Origin: Marsupella aquatica
Lineage: Eukaryota > Marchantiophyta
DNA length: 64,000 bases
Direction: 5' to 3'
NCBI GenBank assembly: GCA_973895155.1
Contig: OZ316892.1
Span: forward strand, 27,776,001-27,840,000
This document shows positions 10,381 through 22,724 of this stretch, in pieces (the first letter of the stretch is position 1; every line of letters begins with the position of its first letter). Position numbers and translations under genes: made by a program. The notes beneath the pieces were generated by a model, which worked only from the letters and a program-made list of their open reading frames with translations, did not search any database and was not told the origin of the DNA.

Positions 10381-10980
10381 GCAACTAAATGATACAGAAC
10401 CTCTTACCATCCACTAATAGGATTTCCATGTCTCACTCTCTCCTTGTGTTACTTCCAGTGGAGTGATCATCTTTGAGACAAGAGAAAAGTGGAAACTCAC
10501 AGATATTCATCCGAAGGATCTTGTGGACCAGAAACGTCTTGAATATCCACCATCCCCCGCACACACACATTGCCAAAAACATCACCATGTCTTGACCTAA
10601 CGTTTCCGGGAGACCCACTTTAAAGCCCCCAAATTCCCTCCCACTCAAACAAATTGTCGCATGGTTGTCATGCAGTAAGACGATACTAAGTATGAGCAAT
10701 CTGTATCAAGAAAATGTTTTATGCTTTGAATAGATGGGGGAAAGAAAATGAGACTTCAGGTGAAAAAGAAGGGGAGGAATCTCACTGAAAATAAGCTCAG
10801 CTTGCAGTTATCAAGCAGCCATTTCTTTACCATGCACCATTACACCCTTGGGACATGGCCAATTTGACAAATGACCACATGACAAATGCTGCCTTTATGT
10901 AATAAGAAAGACCCGAACTGAAGTACGAAATTTGCGCGCCAACTAATGAAAGAATTGAGAGCAGGATGAAATCCCTGCAC
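10381..10980. other. Stretch downstream of the L29 gene
   Basis: No gene is recognised. On the minus strand this is the region just after the L29 stop codon and probably includes its 3' UTR near 10980-10750. Confidence 0.4.
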
Positions 10981-12038
10981 CTAGCTCGATTTGTTTAAAG
11001 ATTCAAGTGAAGCTGGTGGCCTAATCACAACATTTTTCTTCCATTCCCGATCCAGCTTCCGTGATTCCCTCATGGAGATTCCTTTCTCAATCTCCCTTTC
11101 ACGACGAACCGTCAACATCCTTGCAATCTGCGCCAGCCCCAACATTGTTGATGTAAGTCACAGTCCTAGCTCACAAAACAAAACGAGCCAATAATGACAG
11201 GCTTGGATCTGGAAAATCTCAGTTAAAATGTCGCCTGCTTCCAACCAACAAATTCCAATGAAAACCCTACCTGCTTACGAATTTTGCGGAAGTCGCTGCT
11301 ATTGTACTCCTGTCTTGTAGCTTGCTTGCATCGCAGAACGAAGAGCTCTCCCTTCAGATCCGTGACTGTCTGTCCAATACTTTCCTCGGTCATTTGCCTA
11401 ATTTCCACAAGTTGTTGCTCTCTTTTCGCCATGGCCGAAACTTGAAGGGACTTCCATTGGGGAGCTCTTGCAGCTATTGGAGCCACCTGAATCCTGGCCC
11501 CTCCGTTGAAGGCTCTCCCGCTGCTACTGACCTTCAGCCACACACAGATTCCCGAGACAGTGAGGGCTCTAGAAAAACAACAGTTGCTTCCTTCCGTCTG
11601 ACTGTCTACATGGCATAACTTGCTTCTCAGATAGTCAATAAATGCTGACAAAATAATTGACAAACGCAAGAAAAGAGATCTCTCAGCTTCTACATAGATA
11701 CTCCAGAAGCAGAGCCCAGCAAGTCCGACCAACAGGGAAATCTATCGACCAAAACGCCCACATTACGACTAAAGCAACCTCGGAACATCAAGTATTGAAG
11801 CATAATTATCACGCAGACCACAGAAAAGCTTCTCTTGAATGACCACTTCTGCTTAAAAGATACGAATACAATGGAACCCAGCTAAAATGGAACAAATGGG
11901 GCACCGGCACCGGACAGTCCTCGAATCTCTCAAAGAGCGCTCGCTATGGCCTTCCATCGAAATCCATACCTGGGTTGCCTGCAGGGCACCGACGGATGCG
12001 AGAGCAGTACCAACGATCGTAGCTGAAATCGCGGCCAT
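10981..12038 (-). CDS. RPL29: Chloroplast ribosomal protein uL29 (L29), nuclear-encoded
   Basis: Three exons: 12038-11970, about 11531-11271, and 11127-10981. uL29 sits at the exit of the large-subunit peptide tunnel of the plastid ribosome. Exon 1 encodes a presequence starting MAAISATIVGTALASV. Exon 2 supplies a Ser/Ala/Arg-rich transit region and the conserved core (KREQQLVEIRQMTEESI, DLKGELFVLRCKQATRQEY). Exon 3 ends the family pattern (IARMLTVRREREIEKGI, SRKLDREWKK). The exon 2 to 3 junction (CAG/GTAGGG, GCGCAG/ATT) is phase 0 and reads through RKQ-IARML. The exon 2 start is the least certain; an alternative acceptor, TTTTTCTAG, lies near 11570. The predicted length is about 158 residues, usual for a precursor. 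The core resembles plastid/cyanobacterial L29. Its 5' leader, exon 1 and intron 1 are related to those of the mitochondrial L27 gene at 24.4 kb. Confidence 0.88.
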
Positions 12039-12645
12039 CTCCAAGAACAAGAACAGCTCCAACGAAATGGTAACAGAATCGCAATCCCTGACCCGCCCTG
12101 CTCTGCTCCGCAAAGACTCGTCGCTCAGCTGATTCTCTTGCTTCTACTGTACCATTCCGCTCAACAGTTGATTCGCTCCCAACACCGTCGAGAAACGAAG
12201 CTTCAGCCTCCTCCTTCTCTCCAGGCAACCAGTCCGCCAAAAGTCCCCGAATGTCAACACTCAACAACAACCTGTTCCTCTCTTGAATAACAATCCGGAT
12301 CCCTAACTCTCGCTCTGCCAAAATCTCGAGCAGAAGCGAAACGCCAAAAAATCTTATTCCCAACTCTTTCCCCCTGTCAATATCTCCTCCAAAACAGAAA
12401 TTTCCCGCCTGGTACAAAGAATCGAACCGGTCGTCGAAAGGCCTGCTCTCTTCTCCGCGTCAAGCAATCCGTCCTCCAGCTACAGAACCGATACTCAATC
12501 AAATCCAGAGACAACAAGAGCTACTGGATCGGTGGAACACGAGCTTCTCCTCCAACAATCGATGCGCCTGCGCTCTCCGTCCCCTCCACCTCCTCTTCCG
12601 CCCCTGCCGAGTGGAAACACGAAAAGTGAGCTCCACCGTGGATAA
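12039..12645. other. 5' flank of the L29 gene
   Basis: About 12038-12120 is homologous to the sequence just upstream of the mitochondrial L27 start (24301-24388), including GAGCAGAGCAGGGC and GTTGGAGC. It is therefore likely to be transcribed leader or proximal promoter. The rest has no recognised gene. Confidence 0.5.
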
Positions 12646-13045
12646 GGGGATAAGGGGAGGGGAGGGGATGGGAGCCTCGGTCCGAGGCAGGGAAGGAGGT
12701 CCGACAAGGAACGGGGAAGGCAGACCGGGACCATTGCCGTTCGATCAGGGTACCTTGTGTCCGTCTCGGCAGCGGAGGGTCCAGATCTGGAGAAAGGAGC
12801 CTCGGTCCGAGGCATGGAGGAAGGTCTGGCAAGGAACGGGATAGGAATTCCGGGCCCATTGCCGTTCGATCAGAGTACGGTGAGTGTACCGAGGAAGTGG
12901 AGGGCCCAGATCTGGAGAGAGGAGCCTCGGTCCGAGCGAGGCAGGGAGGGAGGTCTGGCAAGGAACGGGAAAGGAAGACCGGGCCCATCCCGTTGCCGTT
13001 CGATCAGGTAAGCTGACGCGTCAGCGAAGGGTCCAGATCTGGTCT
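12646..13045. repeat. GC-rich tandem repeat, about 120 bp, with dyad GCCTCGGTCCGAGGC
   Basis: Units with GGAGCCTCGGTCCGAG, GGCAAGGAACGGG and CCCATTGCCGTTCGATCAG recur from about 12660, 12785 and 12910, with a partial copy to 13045. Each carries the self-complementary GCCTCGGTCCGAGGC or a variant. Open frames on both strands follow from lack of stops in GC-rich repeats and are not convincing genes. Confidence 0.75.
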
Positions 13046-15645
13046 CTGCCCTTCTTTGCGCGCCGGGAATGGACGAGGACTAGAGGAGCATTCTGGATAT
13101 TCGGGTCCTGCGATCGTACCGTAAATGAAGGTTTGGTGATAATTGCGTATCAATAGACCGTCTCAAACTTAAGCATTTGGAATTCCGAATGGCACCCGGG
13201 ATTTCACACTCGCGGGCCGCCCGGATCAGGTGATCGGCCCACCGATTTGGTGACCGGAAAGTTTTTACCGGGTTTTTTTGGTTACAATTTTGCTTTGGAA
13301 AAACCCCGTGCCGGGACTCCTTTTAGGTGCGAGGTAAAGTTCAGACCCCGGTTTTTTGGGACCCGATATTGGGTACCGGTGTTCAATATCGGGCGGCGAC
13401 CAGAGACATTCGGGTGACCGGAAGGAGTCCTAGAACGCGCAGGGTTGAGACGCCCTAATACTAAACGACATCCACTTACGGAAATACTCATTGGGATTAC
13501 CATAGTAATGAAAGACATGATACATAATTTTTATGTACAATTAATCCGTATATCCTTTGTTTATTTGCGTAGTTACGGTGGTTTAATTCATGAGCTTAGT
13601 TTTTGATTGCGTCTGAGTAATTGTCGGGTTTCTATGACCTGAAGTTAGTTTTTTGGAGTCAAACAATTTTAGTTTAGGCACACAAGATATCTATGAGGGC
13701 CTGTTTTGAGACTATACTACGGCAGATCTCCCCTATTCATTTCACCAACGGAACGTGATGAAGCAAGACAACTCCTGTCGACACATTGGGAAGGTGATGC
13801 TATGCTTGCCACAATTTTGCAATCTCAAAAATTGATATCTATATCCATACAAACATTGATAGATTTTCAAGCCTCTTAACTTGTACAAACTTCTAAAATT
13901 GCAAAATTTTAGAGGGTCCACCTTCAAATATGGGAATATATGGTTAGGGATGGGATTCCATCCAATTTTTAGCTCAAAATTTTCATTTAAATAAAACCTC
14001 AATTGTATTTATAAAAAAGTACCCCACAAAAAACAAAAATTGAAGAAAATATAGACTAAAGGAACATAATGAGGGGTAAATCTCTTCAGTGTGAATTCAT
14101 TATTTACATAATGACATTTTCTTTGCACACAACATATTTCACCATCGACATCTTTGGTGCAATGTCATCCTTTTGTGCAATTATAGTGTTTGCACATCAT
14201 CTTTTTTGCAAACAAGATCTTTCACTTAATGACACCTTTGCACAACATCTTTTACTTAACAACATCTTTTGCAAAACATCTTTTATCAAACCATATTATT
14301 TCACACAAGAGTGTCTTCTACTTAACTACATGTTTTGCCCATCCGCTCTCACAATGATAATCTAAATATCAAAATCTTTTGCTACTAGGGAAATTATGAT
14401 CCATGGCTTTACTCTACAGAATAAGTCATGGATGATTAAACTTTGATCATGAATTATAGTACAGACAGATAAATCAACCAATTTAACACACCTCATGCAA
14501 AGTTGGGAGTGCTCTCCTCACTTCCACCCACATGAAACCTTCCTCTTACTGGATCTTTGTGTCAGGAGAAGCTGAGCCACACAGCCCTCATTTTTCTGCA
14601 TGGAAGTCTCACACACCAGGCACCCTCATCTATGAACGCCCCCAACATAGCTTACTGTAGTGACAATTAGTTTCATGCACGCCATTTGAGTAAGTTATAT
14701 TGTTACATTTCAAATTATAGCGCAGTGCCATAAAATAACTATTTAGATCTCATTTGTTCTTTGAAAACAATGTATGAACTGATATATCAGTGTTTTAATC
14801 AAAATCCTTTGTACTTCTTAAGATATGCTAATTTCGTTGTTTGCAGTTTTACAAACATCGCCTAAATTTTTGTCGCTAGCGTATTCTCTGTTGCCTCTCC
14901 TTTCGAATCCCGCGAGATTTTGAATTTCCATTCGTTGCTGTCCCACGCTTTGAAAATTCCAAGTGCGGCTGTCGATGTCCGCCGTCCAAACGCTGGATCA
15001 ACGGCTAGAATTCGAGCGATTCCAAAATCCTTTTGCCGATCTCGTCCCTCTATTTCCTTCTGCCACGTTTCGACAGTGATCGTCTACGAAACATGGTAAT
15101 ATCAGGGTTTAGCGTAACTGAGCGCCGCCGGTCTCCCGCCAGACCTGTACTGCAATTCAAGAAATACGACTATACGAGTATATCACGAAATAACGAGCGA
15201 ATTGTGAATCCCGACAAATCGGGTACGTCAGTCGATATATTCAACGGTTAGGATTTTCCTGTATTTTCAATATGCTAAACAAATCAATATGCGAGAACGT
15301 ATTCCAATAAACGCAGCGTACAAAGACGTATGGTAGTAATCGATCTCAACGGTTGAGAAATATTACCGACGGCGCGGATGCGTTTCAAGTTCCCGCAATT
15401 GGACTGTTGAATTGGTACGTTCTGTGAATACGTACGTGAGCGGGATTCAAATGTTTTGACTGAATAGATAGAAATGTATGTACAGCAATTGACGACTGAG
15501 CTCCCTCTCGCTCTTTCTCTCTCGTGTGATGAATTTGCAGTCAGGAGGGAAATTTTCTGGACTGGCGAAGTGTATTTTTCTGAGCTGGGTCGCGTGATCG
15601 CTTTGGAGCGAGTACTTTTGAGGTCTGATCTCGAGGTTTGTGCAT
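13046..15645. other. Intergenic stretch, no gene recognised
   Basis: 13190-13460 is GC-rich with repeated GTGACCGGAA-like words. 14100-14345 is a low-complexity tract rich in ACATCTTTT/GCACAACAT. The remainder has only short frames without known domains. Confidence 0.45.
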
Positions 15646-16175
15646 TTCTAGACAGTCAGTCAATCTAGCTAGTCAGTCGTGAAAAGGTCTCTTGAGTGGA
15701 CTCCGAAGTGGTTTGGATGCTGGATCGCTTCGCATCGGTCTCAATTCAGTGGTTGTGGTCTCGCCTCTCTCATCTCAGGGATTGTTCCTTTGTTTGTGGA
15801 TCGCTAGACACTGTCAGTCAATCTAGCTCTCTCGCTCGTGTGTTGAATTTGCAGTCAGTCGAGAAATGTTCTCTTAGAGTGGACTCCGACTCCGAAGTGG
15901 TTTGGGTGCCGGATCGCTTCGCATCGTTCTCGATTCAGTGGTTGTGGGGTCTGATCGCCTCTCTCATCTCAGGGATTGTTCCTTTGTTTGTGGATCTTTA
16001 GACACTGTCTGTCAATCTAGCTCTTTCGCTCGTGTGTTGAATTTGCAGTCAGTCGAGAAAAGTTCTCTGGGTGGACTCGGATTGAAGTGGTTTGGGAGCT
16101 GGATCGCTTCGCGTCGTTCTCTATTCAGTGTTTGTGGTCTGATCGTCTCTCTCATTTCAGGGATTGTTACTTTGT
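15646..16175 (+). repeat. Three 160-190-bp direct repeats upstream of the nucleotidyltransferase gene
   Basis: Units containing GTCAATCTAGCTCT, GTGTTGAATTTGCAGTCAGTCGAGAAA, GGATCGCTTCGCATCG and CATCTCAGGGATTGTTCCTTTG recur at about 15650, 15810 and 16005. They lie 1.1-1.6 kb before the coding region and may be part of its promoter or 5' UTR, but no functional site is proven. Confidence 0.8.
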
Positions 16176-17289
16176 TGGTTGGTCTCGGAAGGGAAGGCCA
16201 AAGAATTTTCGGCTGGGTGGTGTTGTTCTCGAGAGTTGTTGAGATTTTCGGCTGGGGCCCTTCGGTTTCTTTGAAGATCTTCCATCACTGGGTTTGCTGC
16301 GGACGGGGCTGCGGAGGTAGATTGTACTCTGGCGCTTCGAAATCAGTTGCTGAATGAGGTTTCTGTTGGAGTCAGCATCCCCAACTGCTGCTTAGAGCTC
16401 TGCTCAATTGATGGTTTTCCTGGCCTAGGAATATATCGCGGAGGACACAGGTAGCTCAGGTATCTTCAACTTGGAACAGAGCATTCCGGATTCCTTCCTC
16501 CGCCCGTCACTGGTTTAACTGTGCTACGTCCGAGGATTAACGCTTGAAAGCACTTCTTACTGAGTTGCCACTACCTGTCCAGAGAGTGACAACCTCAAAG
16601 ACGATAGATTAATAAGTTGTTTATAGTATCGAATAATATCAATATAAACTTTGCATTCGGATTTGTGCAATGCCGTCTGATTTCTGAGATGTTATCAATC
16701 GATTTCTATCAATGGCGTTAATGGTTCTCAAATTTCTCTCTATGGCTTGTTCCTGTCAACTTATTCTCAAGTTCTCTCTGTGGTCGATGACGTTTTTCTG
16801 GATGGTCCTCGAATTTCTATCAAAGGTGGTTGTGTGCTACAATTCATTCCTGCCACTCTATTCTTACATCTCCTCTTGAATCTTCGCTTTTGCCAGGATA
16901 CTCATGTGGTTGTGATCATGCACCCGCGTCGATGACTTCTTCGAGTCCCCTTCAGGCTTGGTAGTTCAGACGATAAGAGTTGCGTTGAGTTGCATTTAGT
17001 GGCAGCACCATGACCGAGTGATCGAGGATGGTGATTTGACGATGTGACCGTAAGGCGGAGAAATATGCGGCGGGCCCGCCTGATTCTCATCACACGTTCT
17101 GGACAAAGAAACTGATTTCTCAAAGAGAGGACCCAGTCAGCTGCATTGTCAGGACGAGGAGGTTTGACCACATTTGATAGAGTTGAGATCTCCATTTTGA
17201 CTTCTGCAAACGCTCAGCGCCAGTTGGTGGACACTATTATCACACGAGCTTTGTTCTGGGTATGTCTGGTAGCAGCTTGTACGTCATCC
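16176..17289. other. Probable 5' flank/leader of the nucleotidyltransferase gene
   Basis: No conserved coding frame is seen. The nucleotidyltransferase frame itself stays open upstream to about 17146 but begins there only with TTG. The first ATG in frame is 17290. Confidence 0.4.
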
Positions 17290-18735
17290 ATGGACGAAAG
17301 TCGTAAGGACCTTAGCGAAGGAGCCAAGTACAACTTCACATCTCAACAGCGATCATCAGTTGCGGCCGCTTGGAAGGGTCCCCGCCAACAGAACCGAAAG
17401 CCAGACCCAAACCCAAACCCAGCTCATTGTAACCACCGTGAATCAGTCATGGGTTCACAAGTTGGCGATCGTGACCAGTTAGTACGATACCCTCCAGCAT
17501 ACTCGATTTCCAATCTGGAAGGCAGACAAGCTGGAATCACCATGAACGAATGGTGGAGCGATGATAAGATAGAACTCACCCGGCAGGGACTTCTAGGATC
17601 AGTAAATGGAGGAGAACATTGTTCTGGGGATGACAGGATTGAAGTTTGGTGCAGACAGAATCGTCTGAATTCCGCAAATGGAGGAGAGCATTTCGTCGAA
17701 GTAGGAGTCGAGAGGAAGCTGGCTCGGAACCTGCCAGCTGCACGTGGTAGTATCATGGAAGCTGGATTGGCTTGTACAACAATGAAGGAATGGTGGAGTA
17801 GCCTTTCGGAATGTATGGGCAACAAACGGTCCGTGCTGCACACAGAAATTCTCAACTTCTGTAAAGCCAACGAGATCACTCCGGAGCAGACCCGTGCCAG
17901 GAGAACTGCCCAGGGTTTCCTAGAATTTACGGTGCTGCAAATCTGGCCCAACGCTGAAGTCCATTTGTATGGCTCTACAGCCATGGGTTTGGCCTTACCC
18001 ACCAGCGACATTGACATCGTGGTTGTCATGCAGCCAGCAACCCAGAAGGGGGCATTGAGAAGGCCATTTCCGGATACAGGGCCTTATGTGTCGGAGCTAT
18101 ACAGCAAACTGCTCAGAATGGACCCTGAGATGTTCCATTCCTTGACGCAGATTCCGCACGCCAAAGTGCCCATTCTGAAGGCTGTATTCAGAACCGGGCT
18201 TGCATGTGACATTTCATTTGATTGGCAGGAAAACCGGCCTGGCCAAGGAGTCCACATTGTGAGGCATTACCTGAAACAATACAAGGCTTTGAAGCCCCTA
18301 ATTTTGGTACTAAAGAGCTTTCTGAAGAAACACAAATTGAACGAGGTTTTCACTGGGGGCATTGGCAGTTTCTGCCTTACCATTATGGTGATGAATTTGC
18401 TTCAAAACGTGGGAAGTGAAGCAGGTGCTGCCTCCCAAGATCTTGGGGCTCTACTGGTGTCCTTCTTCATGTATTACAGCTGTATGCACAACTACGTCAC
18501 AGATGTAGTCAGCACAAGGAAGTCCGTTTCCAAGCAGGTTCGGGGCTGGGTGAACTGGAGTGATCCTGAACGCCTGGCTGTCGAGAATCCTCTAGACCCG
18601 AGTTCAGATATTGGGTCAGGGTCTTACAACATTCATGATGTTCGTGTTAAGTTCTCACAGGCAAGGAGACTGTTGCTCCGTCACTGGGATGAGGAGAAGC
18701 TACTGGACCGGATTTTCAAGCCATGCATTACTTAA
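17290..18735 (+). CDS. Non-canonical poly(A) polymerase/nucleotidyltransferase, TRF4/PAPD5 type
   Basis: A single exon of about 481 residues from ATG 17290 (good context, CCATGG). This family adds short A or U tails to RNA 3' ends, for example marking nuclear RNAs for exosome decay. The N-terminal 180 residues are polar and contain an internal duplication (NEWWS/KEWWS and two SANGGEH-like words). The core begins at VLHTEILNFC. The catalytic helix-turn motif YGSTAMGLALPTSDIDIVV lies at about residues 227-245, with Asp240 and Asp242 as metal ligands and the third Asp in ACDISFD near 306. The PAP-associated central domain follows (RHYLKQYKALKPLILVLKSF; NEVFTGGIGSFCLTIM) and the C-terminus has the YNIHDVRVKFSQAR tail. 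Lack of introns is unusual for the family; a retrocopy is possible, but the frame is intact. The family assignment is firm, the exact paralogue is not. Confidence 0.88.
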   Translation: MDESRKDLSEGAKYNFTSQQRSSVAAAWKGPRQQNRKPDPNPNPAHCNHRESVMGSQVGDRDQLVRYPPAYSISNLEGRQAGITMNEWWSDDKIELTRQGLLGSVNGGEHCSGDDRIEVWCRQNRLNSANGGEHFVEVGVERKLARNLPAARGSIMEAGLACTTMKEWWSSLSECMGNKRSVLHTEILNFCKANEITPEQTRARRTAQGFLEFTVLQIWPNAEVHLYGSTAMGLALPTSDIDIVVVMQPATQKGALRRPFPDTGPYVSELYSKLLRMDPEMFHSLTQIPHAKVPILKAVFRTGLACDISFDWQENRPGQGVHIVRHYLKQYKALKPLILVLKSFLKKHKLNEVFTGGIGSFCLTIMVMNLLQNVGSEAGAASQDLGALLVSFFMYYSCMHNYVTDVVSTRKSVSKQVRGWVNWSDPERLAVENPLDPSSDIGSGSYNIHDVRVKFSQARRLLLRHWDEEKLLDRIFKPCIT

Positions 18736-21256
18736 GCCAACTGAGAATCATCTTCGGCTGGACCCGAAAGACTATTCTACCACTCCACCAGGAGTTTTCA
18801 CTTAAATGTACAGCAGACGAGATCTACCCTCCGGTTAAGTTTTGTGTCTTATATTTCATCAACTACAGGAGTCAAGATATACTCGCGTGAAAGGGTCTGA
18901 GTACTGGACATATCCTGTGAGAGAAGTATCTCATTTGAAGGAGACCCACTTTTCGTAAACTTTCGCTGATTGTATGGATGCATCAATAGTGCTTGCGGGC
19001 TTAAAACTACCAAAAAAAAGGATGCATCAGTAGCCAGTTAGAATAGAGGAGAAACAATGCAGCAGACAGTTGCCGTTCTTTGCAATTCCGTCTTTCGGGA
19101 CGCTGTCCGGATTCTGCTCAGTGTAAAGCATATTGTCACGGGTGAGCAAGTCTTTGATCAGGAGAAGGTGGTGAAAAGAATTCCGGAGCACTCTGGAGGG
19201 AACTTTTGGTGTAAACCAACTCCAGCATATTGTATATCTTGCCATGGAGGTGCTCTCAAGATAGAGAGGTGGTATATAATTCTTTGTAGATAGATATGGA
19301 CACATTGTCCAGCAGGTGTGGCGGATCCTCGTTTCTATGAGTCTGCTAAACAATTGGTAAGGTTGGAGGAGAAGACAGGTATGACTTTCCTCAAAGTTTT
19401 CGCTCAAGCTTAGCGTGAACAAGATCCCCAATCGTGGACATTCACAGAGCTGACACTCTGTCTGGAGTACGATATATATGAGCAGGATATTTGTTATACT
19501 TTCGCAGTCCAAATTTCGGATGGTGTGAATCCTTTGCGACTGGCAATAGCAGGCATCGTACATGGCTTCTCAAGGTGATTGGTCTCTATACTCACGGAGA
19601 TTGGAGGTATGGCGTTACAGGTGATGCGGGGCAACTTTTCACAGCAATATGGGCAGTATACTGGGTACCAGATTTTGGCATTTCGTCGGCGGAGTAGATG
19701 ATTCACTGAAGCAAAATATTTTTTGTTGATCTTCAAGATTTGAAAGAGGCTGACTAGAGTTGCTGCATCGATTATTTCTTGAGGAAGATCCTTCACAACA
19801 TTGAAACTGTTGGCTGTACTGGTGTTAGCTGGCATACGTGTAAGCCACTTCTCTATCATATTTGAAGACTTTGATGTGCGCGTGGTCTCTGAGTCACTTT
19901 AAATTTGGTTTGTAATTGGTCATTCCGTAGGCTTAAAAAGTGAAGATGTCAGCTGTGTTGGATATTTGTATTGTATCTTGTATTTCTTCCTTAGCAGAGG
20001 TGAGAATTCTTCTTTAGATTGTTTTATCTTGGCAGGAATTCAGGACGACTTATGGAAAGGAAAAAATCTTCAGTCAGTCGGGCACAGAACTGGTTGATGA
20101 TAGAATTTGCGAAACAGGAGATAATCTCATTTGTTCTTTTGGCAGAAGAGGAGTTCCTCTCACGGTGTGGCCGACTAGCAGTCCATGGAAAGATTCCTAA
20201 TGTTCAGCTAGCTCTGATGCATTCTATTCCCACTACTTCCAACAGAAGCTACCTTGTTAGAATCCTCCATGTTTAGATCTTTGATTCAGTTCTGGACTGG
20301 TTTACTCGATTAAGAAAGGCCTATAAGTTGTTGTACTGACTGTTTTCGTGACGTGGGTAATTTTTGCAGTTTACGCTGTGACATCCGAAGTTTGCCATCA
20401 ATTGTGCAATGTCCATGTACTTCTAGAAACTTCTCCCATCCCATGCTTGTGAATCCATATCATCACGTCCCGTTGCAGATTCGGCAACCTGAAAACACTT
20501 TCAGAAGACCAATTTGTTACATTCGCTTTTCAAGGTGCAACTGTTTCCCACTTCAAAAGCATGTTCATGAACACAACACAAGAGGCTCCAGAGAAATATA
20601 TTTTTTGCTTCTTTCTTCGCCTATGTGCATGGACTTATGTTCGGATTAGAGCTTAGAATTGATAAAGCTCAGCCATCAGGCCAGATACAAGTCCATTTTA
20701 GAACTTACAGTGGTTCGGGTTCGGGTGCTCTGAGTTTCTGGTAGACTGCAGCTTTGAGAAAATCATTGGTCTTTCAATAAAAAGCGAAGAAATTGTAACA
20801 TTTTGCACCTTCCTTCAGCAGGAAGCAGCATGACACCATGTGAATCTGTCTCTCCTCCCCTTCTGGTGAACTCGCATATTCTTGCTCTCCCAGTGTGTTG
20901 GAAGCATTTTTAGAAGTGTGAATGTCTTTCTTAGAGAAGAATGCAGCTCTCTGCAACCATGACTAAATCCATGATGCAATTCATCAAAGAGGTCTTGGAC
21001 CATCTTGTGCCATCCAAGACCCAAGATGACCCAAGCCTTTGCTTGTCATATTGTGGGGTCCCAAATGTAGCAGTAGTATTTTCTCAAGGAAAACTGGGGT
21101 GTGGGACAAACAGGCAGGGTTAACCATCAGGTGAGGAAGAAGCTTGTGACTCGAGTCTATCCTACCTGCATTTTTCAATGCAATGTTGACCAGGTTTGGC
21201 AGGACCAATCATGCCTTGTCTCATGGCAAAAAACCAATCATGAGGGACCTCAAGTT
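18736..21256. other. Intergenic stretch, no gene recognised
   Basis: The first few hundred bases are likely the 3' UTR of the nucleotidyltransferase. Further on there are only short frames on both strands without recognisable domains. Confidence 0.45.
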
Positions 21257-22060
21257 AGGTATAGCGGTTTAGTTAATCCCATATACAATATGGAGATCAA
21301 GGAAGCAATTAAAATAGTTTTGAGGACCAGGCAAAATTTGGATCAGTTTTGGGGGAAAATGAAATTAGGATGGAGCACCATGTTGGACAGGTGGTCCATG
21401 GGAGTTTGGTGCCCATAACTTCATAAGTATAGTCCTAAAATTATTGGCTGACATTCAGTTCAGCTTTGTGGTGGGGGCCCCAAAATGCCTCCAAATCTGT
21501 TTTTAGGGCATAAGATTATGCGCATATGATTCTGCAAAATACAGTGTACAATACTAAAGAGAGTGCATTTGCAATAGTGCAGTTTTTCTGACTAAACTTC
21601 TCTGGTCAGGGGCCTGGTTTTTAATCTTGCACCTTCAAGGCAACTAAAGAAGGAGTTTAGGTATAGCGGTTTAGTTAATCCCATACACAATATGGAGATC
21701 AAGGAAGCAATTAAAATAGTTTTGAGGACCAGGCAAAATTTAGATCAGTTTTGGGGGAAAATGAAGCCAGGATGGAGCACCATGTTGGACAGGTGGTCCA
21801 TGGGAGTTTGGTGCCCATGACTTCATAAGTATAGTCCTAAAATTATTGGCTGACATTCAGTTCAGCTTTGTGGTGGGGGCCCCAAATGCCTCCAAATCTG
21901 TTTTTAGCGTATGATTCTGAAAAATATAGTGTACAATACTAAAGAGAAGGCATGTGCAATAGTGCAGCTTTTCTGACCAAACTTCTCTGGTCAGGGGCCT
22001 GGTTTTTACTCTTGCACCTTCAAGGCAACTAGAGAAGGAGGAGAACGAGAACACAAACCC
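21257..22060. repeat. Tandem duplication, unit about 402 bp
   Basis: AGGTATAGCGGTTTAGTTAATCCCATA begins at about 21257 and again at about 21659. The two units stay alignable to the AAGGCAACTA-GAAGGAG end, with a few base changes and a short deletion near 21905 in the second copy. No coding frame is shared between them. Confidence 0.92.
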
Positions 22061-22379
22061 AAATATTTCATACTAACACAATGAAATTAAATCTAAATGA
22101 ATTTACCCTTCTACAACATGTGATGAAAACCAAATGACCTAAAATTCATTGGCACTTTGATGGGAGTGTAGCTTACCTTTCCTCTTGCATATCCCCAAAA
22201 CAAAATTATGTAATATTCAAATGTTTGATTTTATGAACATCAAGTTATTCAAATTAAACTAAAATTTTGGGAAATGTGGCCCAGAGGGGTTTCAAAGACC
22301 AATCTAATGGTCCATGTGGGCAACACCTTGGAACACAAAGGTTTTAGTGAATTGGTCATTTTTCTCTTTTGTTGGGGCT

Positions 22380-22724
22380 TGTTAGTATTTACTCTTAGGT
22401 CTAGAGTTACAAATGTACCACAATTAGGGCTAGCCTTAGTCGCAGACTAGGTTAGGTTATTCATGTCGTGCACACACTATACCCAAACGGTGTTTGCTTG
22501 GAGAGTAGGAGCTTAGGTTCATTATTACGGAGTCAGTTGAGAGATAAGGAGAACTTGTGTTATGGATGCTTGGTATGGCCATTTGGCCTAGAGTTCAATA
22601 AAGCTCTTGTGTGTTCCCAAGGACGTAGCCTCATGAGGAGGTGAACCACATATCTCTCTGTGTTGACTTTTGTGTGTTGGATGGTTCATGTGCTTGCCGT
22701 TGCAATTGTTGTCTATACTCAATA
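22380..22724 (+). mobile_element. Solo Ty1-copia LTR with 5-bp target duplication
   Basis: A 345-bp block, TGTTAG...CTCAATA, is homologous to the LTR at 6514-6861, including an AATAAA-like signal near 22600. It is bordered on both sides by GGGCT (22375-22379 and 22725-22729), a 5-bp target duplication. No primer site or internal region follows, so the element was lost by LTR-LTR recombination. The same flanking sequence without the LTR is found at about 24224-24284. Confidence 0.9.

Noticed and set aside
12495-13156. Open frames of 80-155 codons on both strands in GC-rich repeats
   Set aside because: Pro/Arg/Ser-rich repeat translations in several frames at once. GC-rich tandem repeats rarely contain stops.
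17146-17289. Upstream start of the nucleotidyltransferase at 17146
   Set aside because: The codon there is TTG. The first in-frame ATG, in good context, is at 17290.
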